A DNA stretch of 64,000 nucleotides from Reyranella massiliensis 521 (GTDB lineage: Bacteria; Pseudomonadota; Alphaproteobacteria; Reyranellales; Reyranellaceae): contig NZ_HE997181.1 of NCBI RefSeq assembly GCF_000312425.1, positions 2,270,260 to 2,334,259 on the forward strand. The letters are read 5' to 3'. Under the pieces are notes generated by a model. It searched no databases, had not been told where the DNA came from, and saw only the letters and a list, made by a program, of their open reading frames with translations. Position numbers and translations under genes: made by a program. Shown here piece by piece: positions 45,044 through 53,299 of the stretch; position 1 is the stretch's first letter; each line of letters starts with the position of its first letter.

Positions 45044-45987
45044 TGCGTCTGGCTGTCGTCGCGTTCTTCCTGTTCGGTTTTGCGGCCGGTGCCGCCCAGG
45101 CCCAGACCCGCCTGGTCGTGCCCTACACCCCAGGAGCGGCCAACGACACGCTGGCCCGCCTCCTGGCCCAGCGGCTGAGTGCAGCGTCCGGCCAGACGTT
45201 CCTGGTCGAGAACCGGCCGGGCGCCGGCGGCCATCTCGGCGCCGAGCTGGTTGCACGCGCCGAGCCCGATGGGCGGACACTTCTGGTCAGCACCAATGGC
45301 CTGATTGCCATCGGCCCGCATCTCTACCGCAAGCTGCCTTACGACCCTCAGAAAGACCTCGCGCCGGTCGTGCGCTTCGCCAACGTGCCCTATGCATTGG
45401 GGGCTTCACCGGCACTTCCGGCCAAGTCGGTCGGCGAGCTGCTGGCGCTTGCCCGTAAGCAACCTGAGTCCGTCTACTACGCCTCTTCCGGCAACGGATC
45501 GGTGCCGCATCTCTGCGGCGAGCTGATCAACCTCAACGGCCGGGTGAAGATGGTCCATGTGCCGTACAAGGGCGGCGCGCAGGCCATGAGCGACGTCGTT
45601 TCGGGCACGGTGCAGCTCTACTGCGGCAGCATCCCTTCGCTTCTGGGCTTCACGCAGTCCGGCAAGATCCGCATCCTGGGCGTCACCTCGGCACAACGCT
45701 CGCCGCTGCTCCCCGATGTGCCGACCTTCCAGGAACAGGGCCTCACCGGTGTCGAGGTCGATTCCTGGGTCGGCCTGCATGCGCCAGCGGCGACGCCCCG
45801 GCCGATCATCGACCGCATCGCCGCCGAGGTGGCCAAGGTCATGGCCTCCGACGAGGTGCGCCAAGCCTTCCTCTCCCAGGGTGCCGAGCCCGAAGCCATC
45901 GGGCCCCAGGACTTCGCCAAGGCCACCCGGGAGGAAACCGTGCGCTGGGCGCCGGTGGTCAAGGCGTCCGGCGCGACGCTGGACTGA
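45043..45987 (+). CDS. Bug-family tripartite tricarboxylate transporter substrate-binding protein
   Basis: 314-residue periplasmic binding protein. A signal peptide (MRLAVVAFFLFGFAAGAAQA, 20 residues) leads into TRLVVPYTPGAANDTLARLL, ENRPGAGGHLGAELVARAEPDG and the later VPYKGGAQAM motif, all typical of Bug proteins. GGAGG lies upstream of the ATG. No tctA/tctB membrane genes are nearby, so the receptor is orphan here. Being in the Rieske cluster suggests it binds that pathway's substrate, probably a carboxylate. Confidence 0.93.
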   Translation: MRLAVVAFFLFGFAAGAAQAQTRLVVPYTPGAANDTLARLLAQRLSAASGQTFLVENRPGAGGHLGAELVARAEPDGRTLLVSTNGLIAIGPHLYRKLPYDPQKDLAPVVRFANVPYALGASPALPAKSVGELLALARKQPESVYYASSGNGSVPHLCGELINLNGRVKMVHVPYKGGAQAMSDVVSGTVQLYCGSIPSLLGFTQSGKIRILGVTSAQRSPLLPDVPTFQEQGLTGVEVDSWVGLHAPAATPRPIIDRIAAEVAKVMASDEVRQAFLSQGAEPEAIGPQDFAKATREETVRWAPVVKASGATLD

Positions 45988-46009
45988 CTCGCTACAAGAA
46001 TTCGCACCC

Positions 46010-46026
46010 GCTCCCCATATGGGAGC
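46010..46026 (+). promoter_or_regulatory. Hairpin abutting the htrA-like start codon
   Basis: Perfect inverted repeat GCTCCC-CATAT-GGGAGC that ends directly at the ATG. It could hide the start region in mRNA (thermometer-like) or simply be a weak end structure of the Bug gene. No other Shine-Dalgarno is obvious. Confidence 0.4.
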
Positions 46027-47061
46027 ATGTTCGACTTCGATCCCCTTCTCATCGGTGACGAGCGCCCCGGCGCTTCGATACCTGGTACCCATCGCGAAAC
46101 CACAGTCGACGACCGACCGCTGTTCGATGCCTACTCGCAGGCCGTGGTCGATGCCGTCGATCTGGTCGGCCCTTCTGTCGTGCGTGTAGAAACGCCGGCC
46201 GATTCCGAGGCCCGCCGTCGTGGCGGCACGGGCTCCGGCGTGGTGATCTCGCCCGACGGGCTGGTGCTGACCAATTCCCATGTCGTGCAGAACGCCTCGA
46301 CCGTCCGGCTGGTTTTGGCCGATACGCGCACGGTTACCGCGCGTGTGCTGGGCAACGACCCGCACACTGACCTCGCCTTGCTGCGCATCATCGCCGACGT
46401 CTCGCTACCGGCGGCGCGGCTTGGCAATTCCAAGGATCTGCGCCGCGGCCAGCTCGTGGTCGCCATCGGCAATCCACTGGGCTTCGAATCGACAGTAACG
46501 GCCGGCGTCGTATCCGCGCTCGGCCGGTCGCTGCGCGCCCAGACCGGTCGGCTGATCGACGACGTTGTTCAGACCGACGCTGCGCTCAATCCCGGCAATT
46601 CCGGCGGCCCCCTGGTCTCCTCGCGCGGCGAGGTGATCGGCATCAACACGGCAGTCATCGCCGGCGCCCAGGGCATCTGCTTCGCCGTCGCCAGCAATAC
46701 GGCCAGCCATGTGGTGAGCGAGGTCGTGCGCCACGGCCGGGTGCGTCGCGCCTTCATCGGCGTCGCGGGTCAGACGGTGCCCCTGCCGCGCCGGCTCGCC
46801 CTGGCACTGGGCCTCGCCCAGCCGCGCGGCGTCGCCATCACGAGCCTAGAGCCCGATGGGCCGGCGGCGCAGGCCGGCCTCCAGAGCGGCAATATCGTGA
46901 TCGCGCTTGGGGGCGAACCCGTCACCGGCGCCGACGATCTTGTGCGGTTGCTGGGCGGCGAGCGCATCGGCATAGAGACGGTGCTGACGGTCATTGCCGG
47001 CAGCGACCTGCGCCGCATCACGGTGATGCCGGCCGAGCGCAACGAGAGACGGGAGACATGA
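46027..47061 (+). CDS. Trypsin-like serine protease of the HtrA/DegP family with one PDZ domain
   Basis: 344-residue S1C protease. The triad is His85 in TNSHVV, Asp115 in HTDLALL and Ser192 in NPGNSGGPL. The PDZ domain spans about 245-335 (RGVAITSLEPDGPAAQAG). The N terminus (MFDFDPLLIGDERPGAS) has no signal peptide or membrane helix, unlike DegP or DegS, so the protein is predicted to be cytoplasmic unless an unannotated start lies upstream. Overlaps cutA by 4 bases (ATGA). Confidence 0.88.
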   Translation: MFDFDPLLIGDERPGASIPGTHRETTVDDRPLFDAYSQAVVDAVDLVGPSVVRVETPADSEARRRGGTGSGVVISPDGLVLTNSHVVQNASTVRLVLADTRTVTARVLGNDPHTDLALLRIIADVSLPAARLGNSKDLRRGQLVVAIGNPLGFESTVTAGVVSALGRSLRAQTGRLIDDVVQTDAALNPGNSGGPLVSSRGEVIGINTAVIAGAQGICFAVASNTASHVVSEVVRHGRVRRAFIGVAGQTVPLPRRLALALGLAQPRGVAITSLEPDGPAAQAGLQSGNIVIALGGEPVTGADDLVRLLGGERIGIETVLTVIAGSDLRRITVMPAERNERRET

Positions 47062-47372
47062 CCGCTATCGCCGTCGTCACAACGGTCGCCACTCGCAAGG
47101 AAGCGCGCGAACTTGCCCGCGCGCTCGTCGAGGCCAAGCTCGCTGCCTGTGCCCAGATTTCACGCATCGAGAGCATTTATCCCTGGAAGGGCACCATCGA
47201 GCACGGCAAGGAATATCGCGTGCTGTTCAAGACGATCGACGATCACTACCCGGCCGTCGAACGGGCGATCCGCGAGCTGCATTCCTACGAGCTGCCGGCG
47301 ATCCATGCCTTCGCCTTCGAGCATGTCGCTCCGGCCTATGCCGCGTGGATCGAAGAGAACGTGGCCGTATGA
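47058..47372 (+). CDS. cutA: CutA-family divalent-cation tolerance protein
   Basis: 104-residue CutA1, a trimeric ferredoxin-like protein. Recognised by ATRKEARELARALVEAKLAA, the CAQISRIESIYPWKG segment and the HSYELPAIHAF motif near the C terminus. Physiological role is debated (copper tolerance or ligand sensing). Start overlaps the protease stop in ATGA, giving translational coupling. Confidence 0.92.
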   Translation: MTAIAVVTTVATRKEARELARALVEAKLAACAQISRIESIYPWKGTIEHGKEYRVLFKTIDDHYPAVERAIRELHSYELPAIHAFAFEHVAPAYAAWIEENVAV

Positions 47373-47399
47373 CCACGCCCTCTTCGCCTCAGGCCTGTT

Positions 47400-48593
47400 C
47401 TAGTTCTTGATCAGCGGGCAGCCACCGTCCTTCAGGGGACGGAAAGCCTGCTCGGCCGGGACGGTGGCAAGCAGCTTGTAGATGTCGTCCTTGCTCTTGG
47501 ACTCGGCCGGCGTCTTGACCTGGAAGAGGTACATGTCGCGCATCAGGCGGCCGTCCTCGCGCAGCTTGCCGTTCGTGGTCATGACGTCGTTGACCGGCAT
47601 CTCGCGCATCTTCGCCATCACGGCCTTGGGCTCGTCCGTGCCTGCCGCCTGGACAGCCTTCAGATAGTGCAAGGTGGCGCTGTAGACGCCCGCGGTCGTC
47701 ATGTTCGGCACCTTGTCCTTGCGCTTGCGGAACTTGGCCGTCCATTCGCGGGTCTTGTCGTTGAGATCCCAATAGAACGACTCGGTGAGAACCAGTCCCT
47801 GGGCCGCGTTCAAGCCCAGCGCCTGCACGTCGGTGGAGAAGATCAGCAGACCGGCGAGCTTCTGGCCGGCCTTCGTAATGCCGAACTCACCCGCCTGCTT
47901 GATGGTGTTGATGGTGTCGGCGCCGGCATTGGCCAGCCCGATGATCTTGGCCTTCGATGCCTGGGCCTGCAGCAAATAGGACGAAAAATCCTGCGACGAG
48001 ATCGGGTGCTTGATGCCGCCCACCACCTTACCGCCGGCCTTGGTCACGACGGCCGTCACGTCGCGCTCCAGGGCGTGACCGAAGGCGTAGTCGGCCGTGA
48101 TGAAGTACCATGAGTCGTTGCCGGCCTTGACCAGGGCCGAACCAGTGACCTGTGCCAGAGCATAGGTGTCGTAGATCCAGGAGGCGCCGGTTGCCGAGCA
48201 GGCCGGCCCGGTGAGATCCGCCGTCGCAGAGCCGACGTTGAGGTCGATCTTGCCCTTTTCCTGGGCGATCTTGCGCACGGCCAGGCCCACCGACGACGTG
48301 TCGATGCCCGTGACCATCGACACCCCGTCGGTGTCGTACCACTTGCGCACGATGGTCACGCCGACGTCGGCCTTGTTCTGATGGTCGGCCTGCAGGATCT
48401 CGATCGGCCGGCCCAGCACCTTGCCACCGACTTCATCCGCGGCCATCTGGGCGGCTTCGACCTGTCCGGACGTCAGATCGCCATAGACGCCGGAGAAGCC
48501 GGCAATGACGCCGATCTTCAGCGGCGTTTGCGCGAGTGCGCTGCCTGCCGAGAACAACACGGCAAGTGCCGCACCAGTAACGATTCTTTTCAA
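47400..48593 (-). CDS. Branched-chain amino-acid-type ABC transporter substrate-binding protein
   Basis: 397 residues. The start is TTG at 48593, supported by GGGAGG five bases upstream and by a signal peptide beginning LKRIVTGAALAVLFSAGSAL, with cleavage at ALA|QTPL. The mature part is a type I periplasmic binding protein (LivK-like), with IGVIAGFSGVYGDLTSGQVE at the start. No permease or ATPase gene is adjacent, so transport partners must be elsewhere. Substrate unknown: the family binds amino acids, amides, urea or aromatics. Confidence 0.9.
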   Translation of the reverse strand: MKRIVTGAALAVLFSAGSALAQTPLKIGVIAGFSGVYGDLTSGQVEAAQMAADEVGGKVLGRPIEILQADHQNKADVGVTIVRKWYDTDGVSMVTGIDTSSVGLAVRKIAQEKGKIDLNVGSATADLTGPACSATGASWIYDTYALAQVTGSALVKAGNDSWYFITADYAFGHALERDVTAVVTKAGGKVVGGIKHPISSQDFSSYLLQAQASKAKIIGLANAGADTINTIKQAGEFGITKAGQKLAGLLIFSTDVQALGLNAAQGLVLTESFYWDLNDKTREWTAKFRKRKDKVPNMTTAGVYSATLHYLKAVQAAGTDEPKAVMAKMREMPVNDVMTTNGKLREDGRLMRDMYLFQVKTPAESKSKDDIYKLLATVPAEQAFRPLKDGGCPLIKN

Positions 48594-48676
48594 TTTGTCC
48601 TCCCTACTACGCTTATGCGTCCATACAACTATACGATGCCGCAGGGAGGTGTGCAGCCCGGATGACGCGAGGCCGA

Positions 48677-49156
48677 TTACGACTGCCCGCCTTCCAGAAT
48701 CTTCGTCCAACGTTCCTGCATATCGGCCGGACTTACGATTTCCTTCGGCTGGGCAAGCGACCAGCGGTAGCCGAAGGGACAGGCGACCATCCCCATGCGA
48801 TCGCCATAGAATTCGTCCTGTACGGGCCGTACCGCCGTAGCCCCTGCCTTGATGGCGCGCTCGACCGCAGCGTCGGCATCCGCCACTTCGATTCGGAAGG
48901 CGACCGGCGAGCCACCGATCGCCGCCGGGCATCTCGCACCGAAATCGGGGTATTCGTCGTTTATCATCAGGAGGCTGTCGCCGATCTTGACCTCGGCATG
49001 GCCGACCCGGCCCGAAGGCTCGACCAGCCGGAACTGCTCCACCGCTCCGAAGGCCTTCACGTAGAAATCGATCGCGGCCTTGGCGTCGTGCACGGTCAGA
49101 TGCGGCTGAACGGTCAGCCCGCCGCTGCGGTCCGCCTTCGTCTGCTTTGCGCCCAT
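48677..49156 (-). CDS. VOC-family (glyoxalase-like) protein
   Basis: 159 residues, two beta-alpha-beta-beta-beta units of the VOC fold. The first half opens PHLTVHDAKAAIDFYVKAFGAVEQ, and FYGDRMGMVACPFGYRWSL is the C-terminal unit, as in PhnB-like proteins. Metal ligands are incomplete, so activity cannot be assigned. The gene is divergent from a TetR regulator, with a strong palindrome between, so it is the likely target of that repressor. Confidence 0.87.
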   Translation of the reverse strand: MGAKQTKADRSGGLTVQPHLTVHDAKAAIDFYVKAFGAVEQFRLVEPSGRVGHAEVKIGDSLLMINDEYPDFGARCPAAIGGSPVAFRIEVADADAAVERAIKAGATAVRPVQDEFYGDRMGMVACPFGYRWSLAQPKEIVSPADMQERWTKILEGGQS

Positions 49157-49176
49157 GGCATCACCTGTGTTATATT

Positions 49177-49195
49177 ACGTTACGTATCGTAACGT
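49177..49195. promoter_or_regulatory. Candidate TetR operator between VOC gene and tetR-type regulator
   Basis: Perfect 8-bp arms ACGTTACG/CGTAACGT around a TAT spacer (19 bp in all), inside a 45-base divergent intergenic region. Position and form fit a TetR-family operator controlling both genes. Confidence 0.7.
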
Positions 49196-49201
49196 TAATA
49201 G

Positions 49202-49792
49202 ATGACCCGTCAAGCCCCCTCTCATGCAGCCCCGCGCGGCCGCCCGCGCGATCCCCGCACCCGTGCCGCCATCCTTGCCGCAGCGCGCGCCCTGCTCGAA
49301 CGCGGCGGACTCACCAGCGTCACCATCGAGGCAATCGCGCAGAAAGCCGAAGTCAGCCGGCCGACGATCTATCGCTATTGGCCCAACGCGCCGGCAGTGG
49401 CGATGGCTGCTTTTCTCGAAACCGCCGGCGCCGCAAACGCCGGCTCGCCGTGCGCCCCGCTGGCCGCGCTGCGCGCACATCTCCATGCGCTGGCCGACGC
49501 CTTTGCCGCCCCGACCGGCCGCAGCGTCGCCGCCATGGTGGCGGCCGCCCAGTCGGAGACCGAGCTGGCCAAGGCATTTCGCAACGAATTCATCGCGCGC
49601 AACCGCGATGCGACTCGCGCCCTCCTGATGCGTTGCATCGCCGAGAAGGTCATCGCGCCGCCCGAAGACATGGAGCTCTCGCTCGACCTGATCTTCGGGC
49701 CGCTCTTCTACCGCCTGCTGATGGGCCACGCGCCCATCACGCGCGGCTTCGTCGATCAGCTCCTTGCGGCAGTCATCCCCGCAGACGACTGA
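49202..49792 (+). CDS. TetR/AcrR-family transcriptional regulator
   Basis: 196-residue repressor-type regulator. The N-terminal helix-turn-helix is in GGLTSVTIEAIAQKAEVSRP followed by TIYRYWPNAPAVAMAAFLE. The C-terminal ligand-binding half includes VAAAQSETELAKAFRNEFIARNRDATRALL. It starts 6 bases after the palindromic operator and is transcribed away from the VOC gene. The inducer is unknown. Its 3' end overlaps the nitronate monooxygenase gene by 20 bases, in opposite direction. Confidence 0.92.
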   Translation: MTRQAPSHAAPRGRPRDPRTRAAILAAARALLERGGLTSVTIEAIAQKAEVSRPTIYRYWPNAPAVAMAAFLETAGAANAGSPCAPLAALRAHLHALADAFAAPTGRSVAAMVAAAQSETELAKAFRNEFIARNRDATRALLMRCIAEKVIAPPEDMELSLDLIFGPLFYRLLMGHAPITRGFVDQLLAAVIPADD

Positions 49793-50846
49793 ACACGGCG
49801 CCGGCCTCCCGCACCATCGCGGCCACCAACTCGCCGGCAGGCATCTCTCGCGCCAAGGTCGGCGCCTGCCCACTCCACAGCGGCGTAAAGTCCGTCGATC
49901 CCTTGGCCTCGGCAGGTCCCCGCAGCGGCTGCATCGCCTCGGCAGCCAAAGGGAAGGCCGGCGCATCGGGACTCATGGGGCCGACCTCGCGTACGACGCG
50001 GTTCACGATGCCGCGCGCCGGCCGGCCGGTGAATACGTTGGTCAATGTCGTACTATTGTCGTCGGCTTTCTTGAGCGCCGCGCGGTGCATCGGTGCCGTC
50101 TTGGCTTCCGGCGTCAGCATGAAGGCCGTGCCGATCTGCACGCCCGCCGCTCCCAGAGCAAGCGCCGCCGCAATGCCTCGGCCGTCGCCGATGCCACCGG
50201 CCGCAATCACCGGCACCTTCACGGCATCCACCACCTGCGGCACCAACGCCATCGTGCCGGCCTGGCGGGCGATATCGTCGGTCAGGAACATGCCGCGATG
50301 GCCGCCGGCCTCCGCGCCCTGGGCAATCACCGCATCGACGCCTTCGCTTTCGAGCCAGCGCGCCTCCTCTGCCGTGGTCGCCGAGCCGATGAGCAGGATC
50401 TTGGCCTCCTTTAACCGCTGCATCAGCGTGCGGTCGGGCAGACCAAAGTGGAAGCTCGCAACCTTGGGCTTGAATTCCAGCACGAGATCGCAGGCCGCGC
50501 CGTCGAAGGCCGCACGCGACGGGCCCTTGGCGTCGGCGGGCACGCCGAACTCTTGGTAGTAGGGTGCCAACTTCTGGCGCCAGCGCGCATCACGGCCGGC
50601 ATCGACGGTCGGCGCCTTGTGCACGAAGAAGTTCACGTTGAAGGGCCGGTTGGTGCCTTGCCTCACCATCTGGAACTCCTGGCGCAGCCCTTCGGGTGTC
50701 AGCATGGCACCGGCAATCGATCCCATGCCGCCGGCCTCCGACGTGGCTATAGCGAGCTGTGGCGACGTTACGCCGGCCATCGGCGCCTGCAGGATGGGGT
50801 GCTCGACGCCGAAAAGGTCGAGAAGACGACGATCCTGCCAGTTCAT
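49773..50846 (-). CDS. Nitronate monooxygenase (2-nitropropane dioxygenase family)
   Basis: 357-residue FMN TIM-barrel enzyme. Signatures: HPILQAPMAGVTSPQLAIAT at the start, QGAEAGGHRG with the catalytic His, and the FMN-binding VIAAGGIGDGRGIAAALALG and AAGVQIGTAFM. Acts on alkyl nitronates or as a related FMN oxidoreductase. The ATG at 50846 is chosen for its family start MNWQDRRLLDLFGVEHP; the frame up to 51041 is not coding. Divergent from a LysR regulator, which may control it. Confidence 0.9.
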   Translation of the reverse strand: MNWQDRRLLDLFGVEHPILQAPMAGVTSPQLAIATSEAGGMGSIAGAMLTPEGLRQEFQMVRQGTNRPFNVNFFVHKAPTVDAGRDARWRQKLAPYYQEFGVPADAKGPSRAAFDGAACDLVLEFKPKVASFHFGLPDRTLMQRLKEAKILLIGSATTAEEARWLESEGVDAVIAQGAEAGGHRGMFLTDDIARQAGTMALVPQVVDAVKVPVIAAGGIGDGRGIAAALALGAAGVQIGTAFMLTPEAKTAPMHRAALKKADDNSTTLTNVFTGRPARGIVNRVVREVGPMSPDAPAFPLAAEAMQPLRGPAEAKGSTDFTPLWSGQAPTLAREMPAGELVAAMVREAGAVFSRLRG

Positions 50847-50906
50847 GACCAAACTCCACCGACTGTTCGGCAACAGTCTATGCAGGCGCCGGCATCGCAA
50901 AAAGCG

Positions 50907-50936
50907 ATTTATATTGATCGTACCCATCTGATAAAT
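50907..50936. promoter_or_regulatory. Candidate LysR binding region
   Basis: AT-rich stretch with arms ATTTAT (50907-50912) and ATAAAT (50931-50936), plus two ATTGATC copies, in the 97-base region between the nitronate monooxygenase and LysR genes. The base composition is unlike its surroundings. Promoter overlap is likely. Confidence 0.35.
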
Positions 50937-50943
50937 TGATCTC

Positions 50944-51816
50944 ATGGACGCGAGGGATTTGGCGACCTTCGAAGCCGTTGCGCGACTGGGCGGCATGGGT
51001 CGCGCTGCGCGTGAGCTGAATACCGTACAATCGAATGTCACTCAGCGTGTGCGCCGGCTCGAAGCGGCGCTGGGCGTGGCACTGTTCGAACGTAGCCGCT
51101 CCGGCGCCCGCCTGACACCAGCCGGCGAGCGCTTGATGCCCTACGCAGCGCGCATCGATGCTCTGCTCGACGAGGCCGGCCGCGCCGCACGCGATGACGG
51201 CGCGCCGCGCGGCACGCTGACCATCGGCTCGCTGGAAACCACGGCAGCGTTGCGGCTTTCACCTTTGCTCGCTTCCTACGCCCGCGCCCATTCCGGCGTC
51301 GACCTCGTGCTGCGCACCGGCACGACGGCAGAGTTGATCGAGCGCGTGCTTGACCGTGAGCTGGAAGGGGCTTTTGTCTGCGGCCCCGTCGTGCATCCGC
51401 TGCTCGCCACCGCTCCGACCTTCGAGGAAGAATTGGCTCTGCTCAGTGCGCCCACCGATTCGTCGGTTGCCGCCGCCTTGCAGCATCCCGACCTGCGCCT
51501 CGTCATCCTGCGGGCAGGTTGTTCCTACCGGCAGCGCCTCGAAGAGATATTGGCGCGGCGCGGAATCGTCGGCCTGCGCCGCCTGGAGTTCGGTACCCTG
51601 GAAGCGATCCTGGGCGCCGTCGCCGCCGGGCTTGGCATCACGCTTTTGCCGCGCGCGCTAATCGGCCCGGCATGGCGTGGCACCCGCATTCGCGCCCATC
51701 GCTTGAAGCCCTCCGAGGCACACGTGCAAACCGTCTTCGTGCGTCGTCGCGACATGCTGCCGTCGAGCGCGCTTCTCGCCTTCCAGAACCACGTGACGAA
51801 ACAACACCGGCGGTAA
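50944..51816 (+). CDS. LysR-family transcriptional regulator
   Basis: 290-residue regulator. The winged HTH is MDARDLATFEAVARLGGMGR then ARELNTVQSNVTQRVRRLEA, and GVALFERSRSGARLTPAG is the standard end. The C-terminal co-inducer domain extends from about 90 (LTIGSLETTAALRLSPLL). By the usual LysR arrangement it should control the divergent nitronate monooxygenase gene. Inducer unknown. Confidence 0.92.
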   Translation: MDARDLATFEAVARLGGMGRAARELNTVQSNVTQRVRRLEAALGVALFERSRSGARLTPAGERLMPYAARIDALLDEAGRAARDDGAPRGTLTIGSLETTAALRLSPLLASYARAHSGVDLVLRTGTTAELIERVLDRELEGAFVCGPVVHPLLATAPTFEEELALLSAPTDSSVAAALQHPDLRLVILRAGCSYRQRLEEILARRGIVGLRRLEFGTLEAILGAVAAGLGITLLPRALIGPAWRGTRIRAHRLKPSEAHVQTVFVRRRDMLPSSALLAFQNHVTKQHRR

Positions 51817-51892
51817 GACTTCGGCATTGCGACTCTGCACGCACACGTGATCTTCTTCGCCCTCGACTGTTTGTGAGTGAAGCGAGGGTATC

Positions 51893-53299
51893 ATGGAACT
51901 TTGGCAGTACGACGCGACCGACCTGGCACGATTGATCCGAACAGGCCAGGCTTCGGCGCGTGAAGCGGTCGATTCGGTCCTCGGCCGCCTGCACAAGGTC
52001 AACCCCGCAATCAATGCCGTCGTCCGCGTGCTTGAAGACGAGGCACGCGCCCAGGCCGAGACGGCCGATGCCGCACAGGCGCGCGGCCATGCCCTGCCGC
52101 CGCTGCATGGCGTCCCGGTAACGACAAAGATCAACGTCGACCAGCAGGGCTTGCCGACCGACAACGGCGTCGTTCCGCTCAAAGACCTGATTGCCCAGGA
52201 AGACAGCCCCGTCGTGGCCAACCTGAAACACGCGGGTGCGATCATCGTCGGCCGCACGAACGCGCCGGCCTTCTCGATGCGCATCTTCTCCGACAATGCA
52301 TTGCACGGTCGCACGCTGAACCCGCGCGATCCCACGGTGACGCCGGGCGGCTCGAGCGGCGGCGCAGGCGCGGCCACCGCGACGGGTATCGGCTGCATCG
52401 CCCACGGTAACGATATCGGCGGCTCGGTCCGAATCCCGGCCTATTGCAACGGCGTCGTCGGCTTGCGTACAGGCTTCGCCCGCATCCCCTCCTTCAATCC
52501 GACCGCAGCGGCGACGGGACGCCCCATCGGCGCCATTCTGATGGCCGTGCAGGGTCCGCATACCCGCACGGTGCGCGATGCACGGTTGGGGCTTGAGGTG
52601 ATGGCGCGCGGGGATCGGCGCGATTGGCGCTGGAACGATGTGCCGATGCAGGGGCCGCCGCCGGCGCGGCCCATCAAGGTCGCGATCGTGCCCGAGGTGC
52701 CGGGCGGCAAGAGCCACCCTGCGCAGGTTGCCGCCGTGCGTCTTGCCGGCAAGCACCTGCAGGCAGCGGGCTATGTCGTCGAAGAAGTATTGCCGCCCGA
52801 CATCGAGCGCGGCGTCGAGCTGTGGCACCAGATCTGCGTCACCGATGTGATCGGCGGCCTGTGGCCGACCATGCAGAAGATGGGCGATCCCGATGGCATC
52901 GCCGCAATGAAGGCCTGGCTCGACATTCACAAGCCGGTCGATCTGCCGACCTATGTCGCAGCGCTGACCGAGCGCGAAGCGCTGGCCTATCGCTGGATGA
53001 CCTTCTTCCAGCAGTATCCGCTGGTCATCCTGCCGACCCTTTGCGACCTGCCGCCCAAACAGGTGGCTGACATCACGACCAGCGGCCAGAGGGAAGTGCT
53101 GGAGTCGATGCGGGCCGCCCTGCTCGCCCCGCTCCTGGGAATACCCGGCCTCGCCGTGCCGGTTGGCAGCCATGGCAAGCTGCGCACCGGCGTTCAGATC
53201 ATGTCGATGCGCAACCGCGAGGACCTCTGCCTCGACGCCGGCGAGGTGATCGAAGCCGCCGAAGGGATCGTGACGCCGATCGATCCGGTCAAGGCTTAG
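51893..53299 (+). CDS. Amidase (amidase-signature family)
   Basis: 468-residue serine amide hydrolase. The Ser-cisSer-Lys triad is Lys79 in VTTKINVDQ, Ser154 in TPGGSSGGA and Ser178 in DIGGSVRIP. Start ATG at 51893 has GCGAGGG upstream; its GAGGG could pair with CCCTCG at 51860-51865. Substrate unknown. Not part of a gatCAB cluster. Its end overlaps the convergent small gene at 53289 by 11 bases. Confidence 0.92.
   Translation: MELWQYDATDLARLIRTGQASAREAVDSVLGRLHKVNPAINAVVRVLEDEARAQAETADAAQARGHALPPLHGVPVTTKINVDQQGLPTDNGVVPLKDLIAQEDSPVVANLKHAGAIIVGRTNAPAFSMRIFSDNALHGRTLNPRDPTVTPGGSSGGAGAATATGIGCIAHGNDIGGSVRIPAYCNGVVGLRTGFARIPSFNPTAAATGRPIGAILMAVQGPHTRTVRDARLGLEVMARGDRRDWRWNDVPMQGPPPARPIKVAIVPEVPGGKSHPAQVAAVRLAGKHLQAAGYVVEEVLPPDIERGVELWHQICVTDVIGGLWPTMQKMGDPDGIAAMKAWLDIHKPVDLPTYVAALTEREALAYRWMTFFQQYPLVILPTLCDLPPKQVADITTSGQREVLESMRAALLAPLLGIPGLAVPVGSHGKLRTGVQIMSMRNREDLCLDAGEVIEAAEGIVTPIDPVKA

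Noticed and set aside
46010-46026. Hairpin as terminator of the Bug gene
   Set aside because: No T-tract follows; the stem runs straight into the next start codon.
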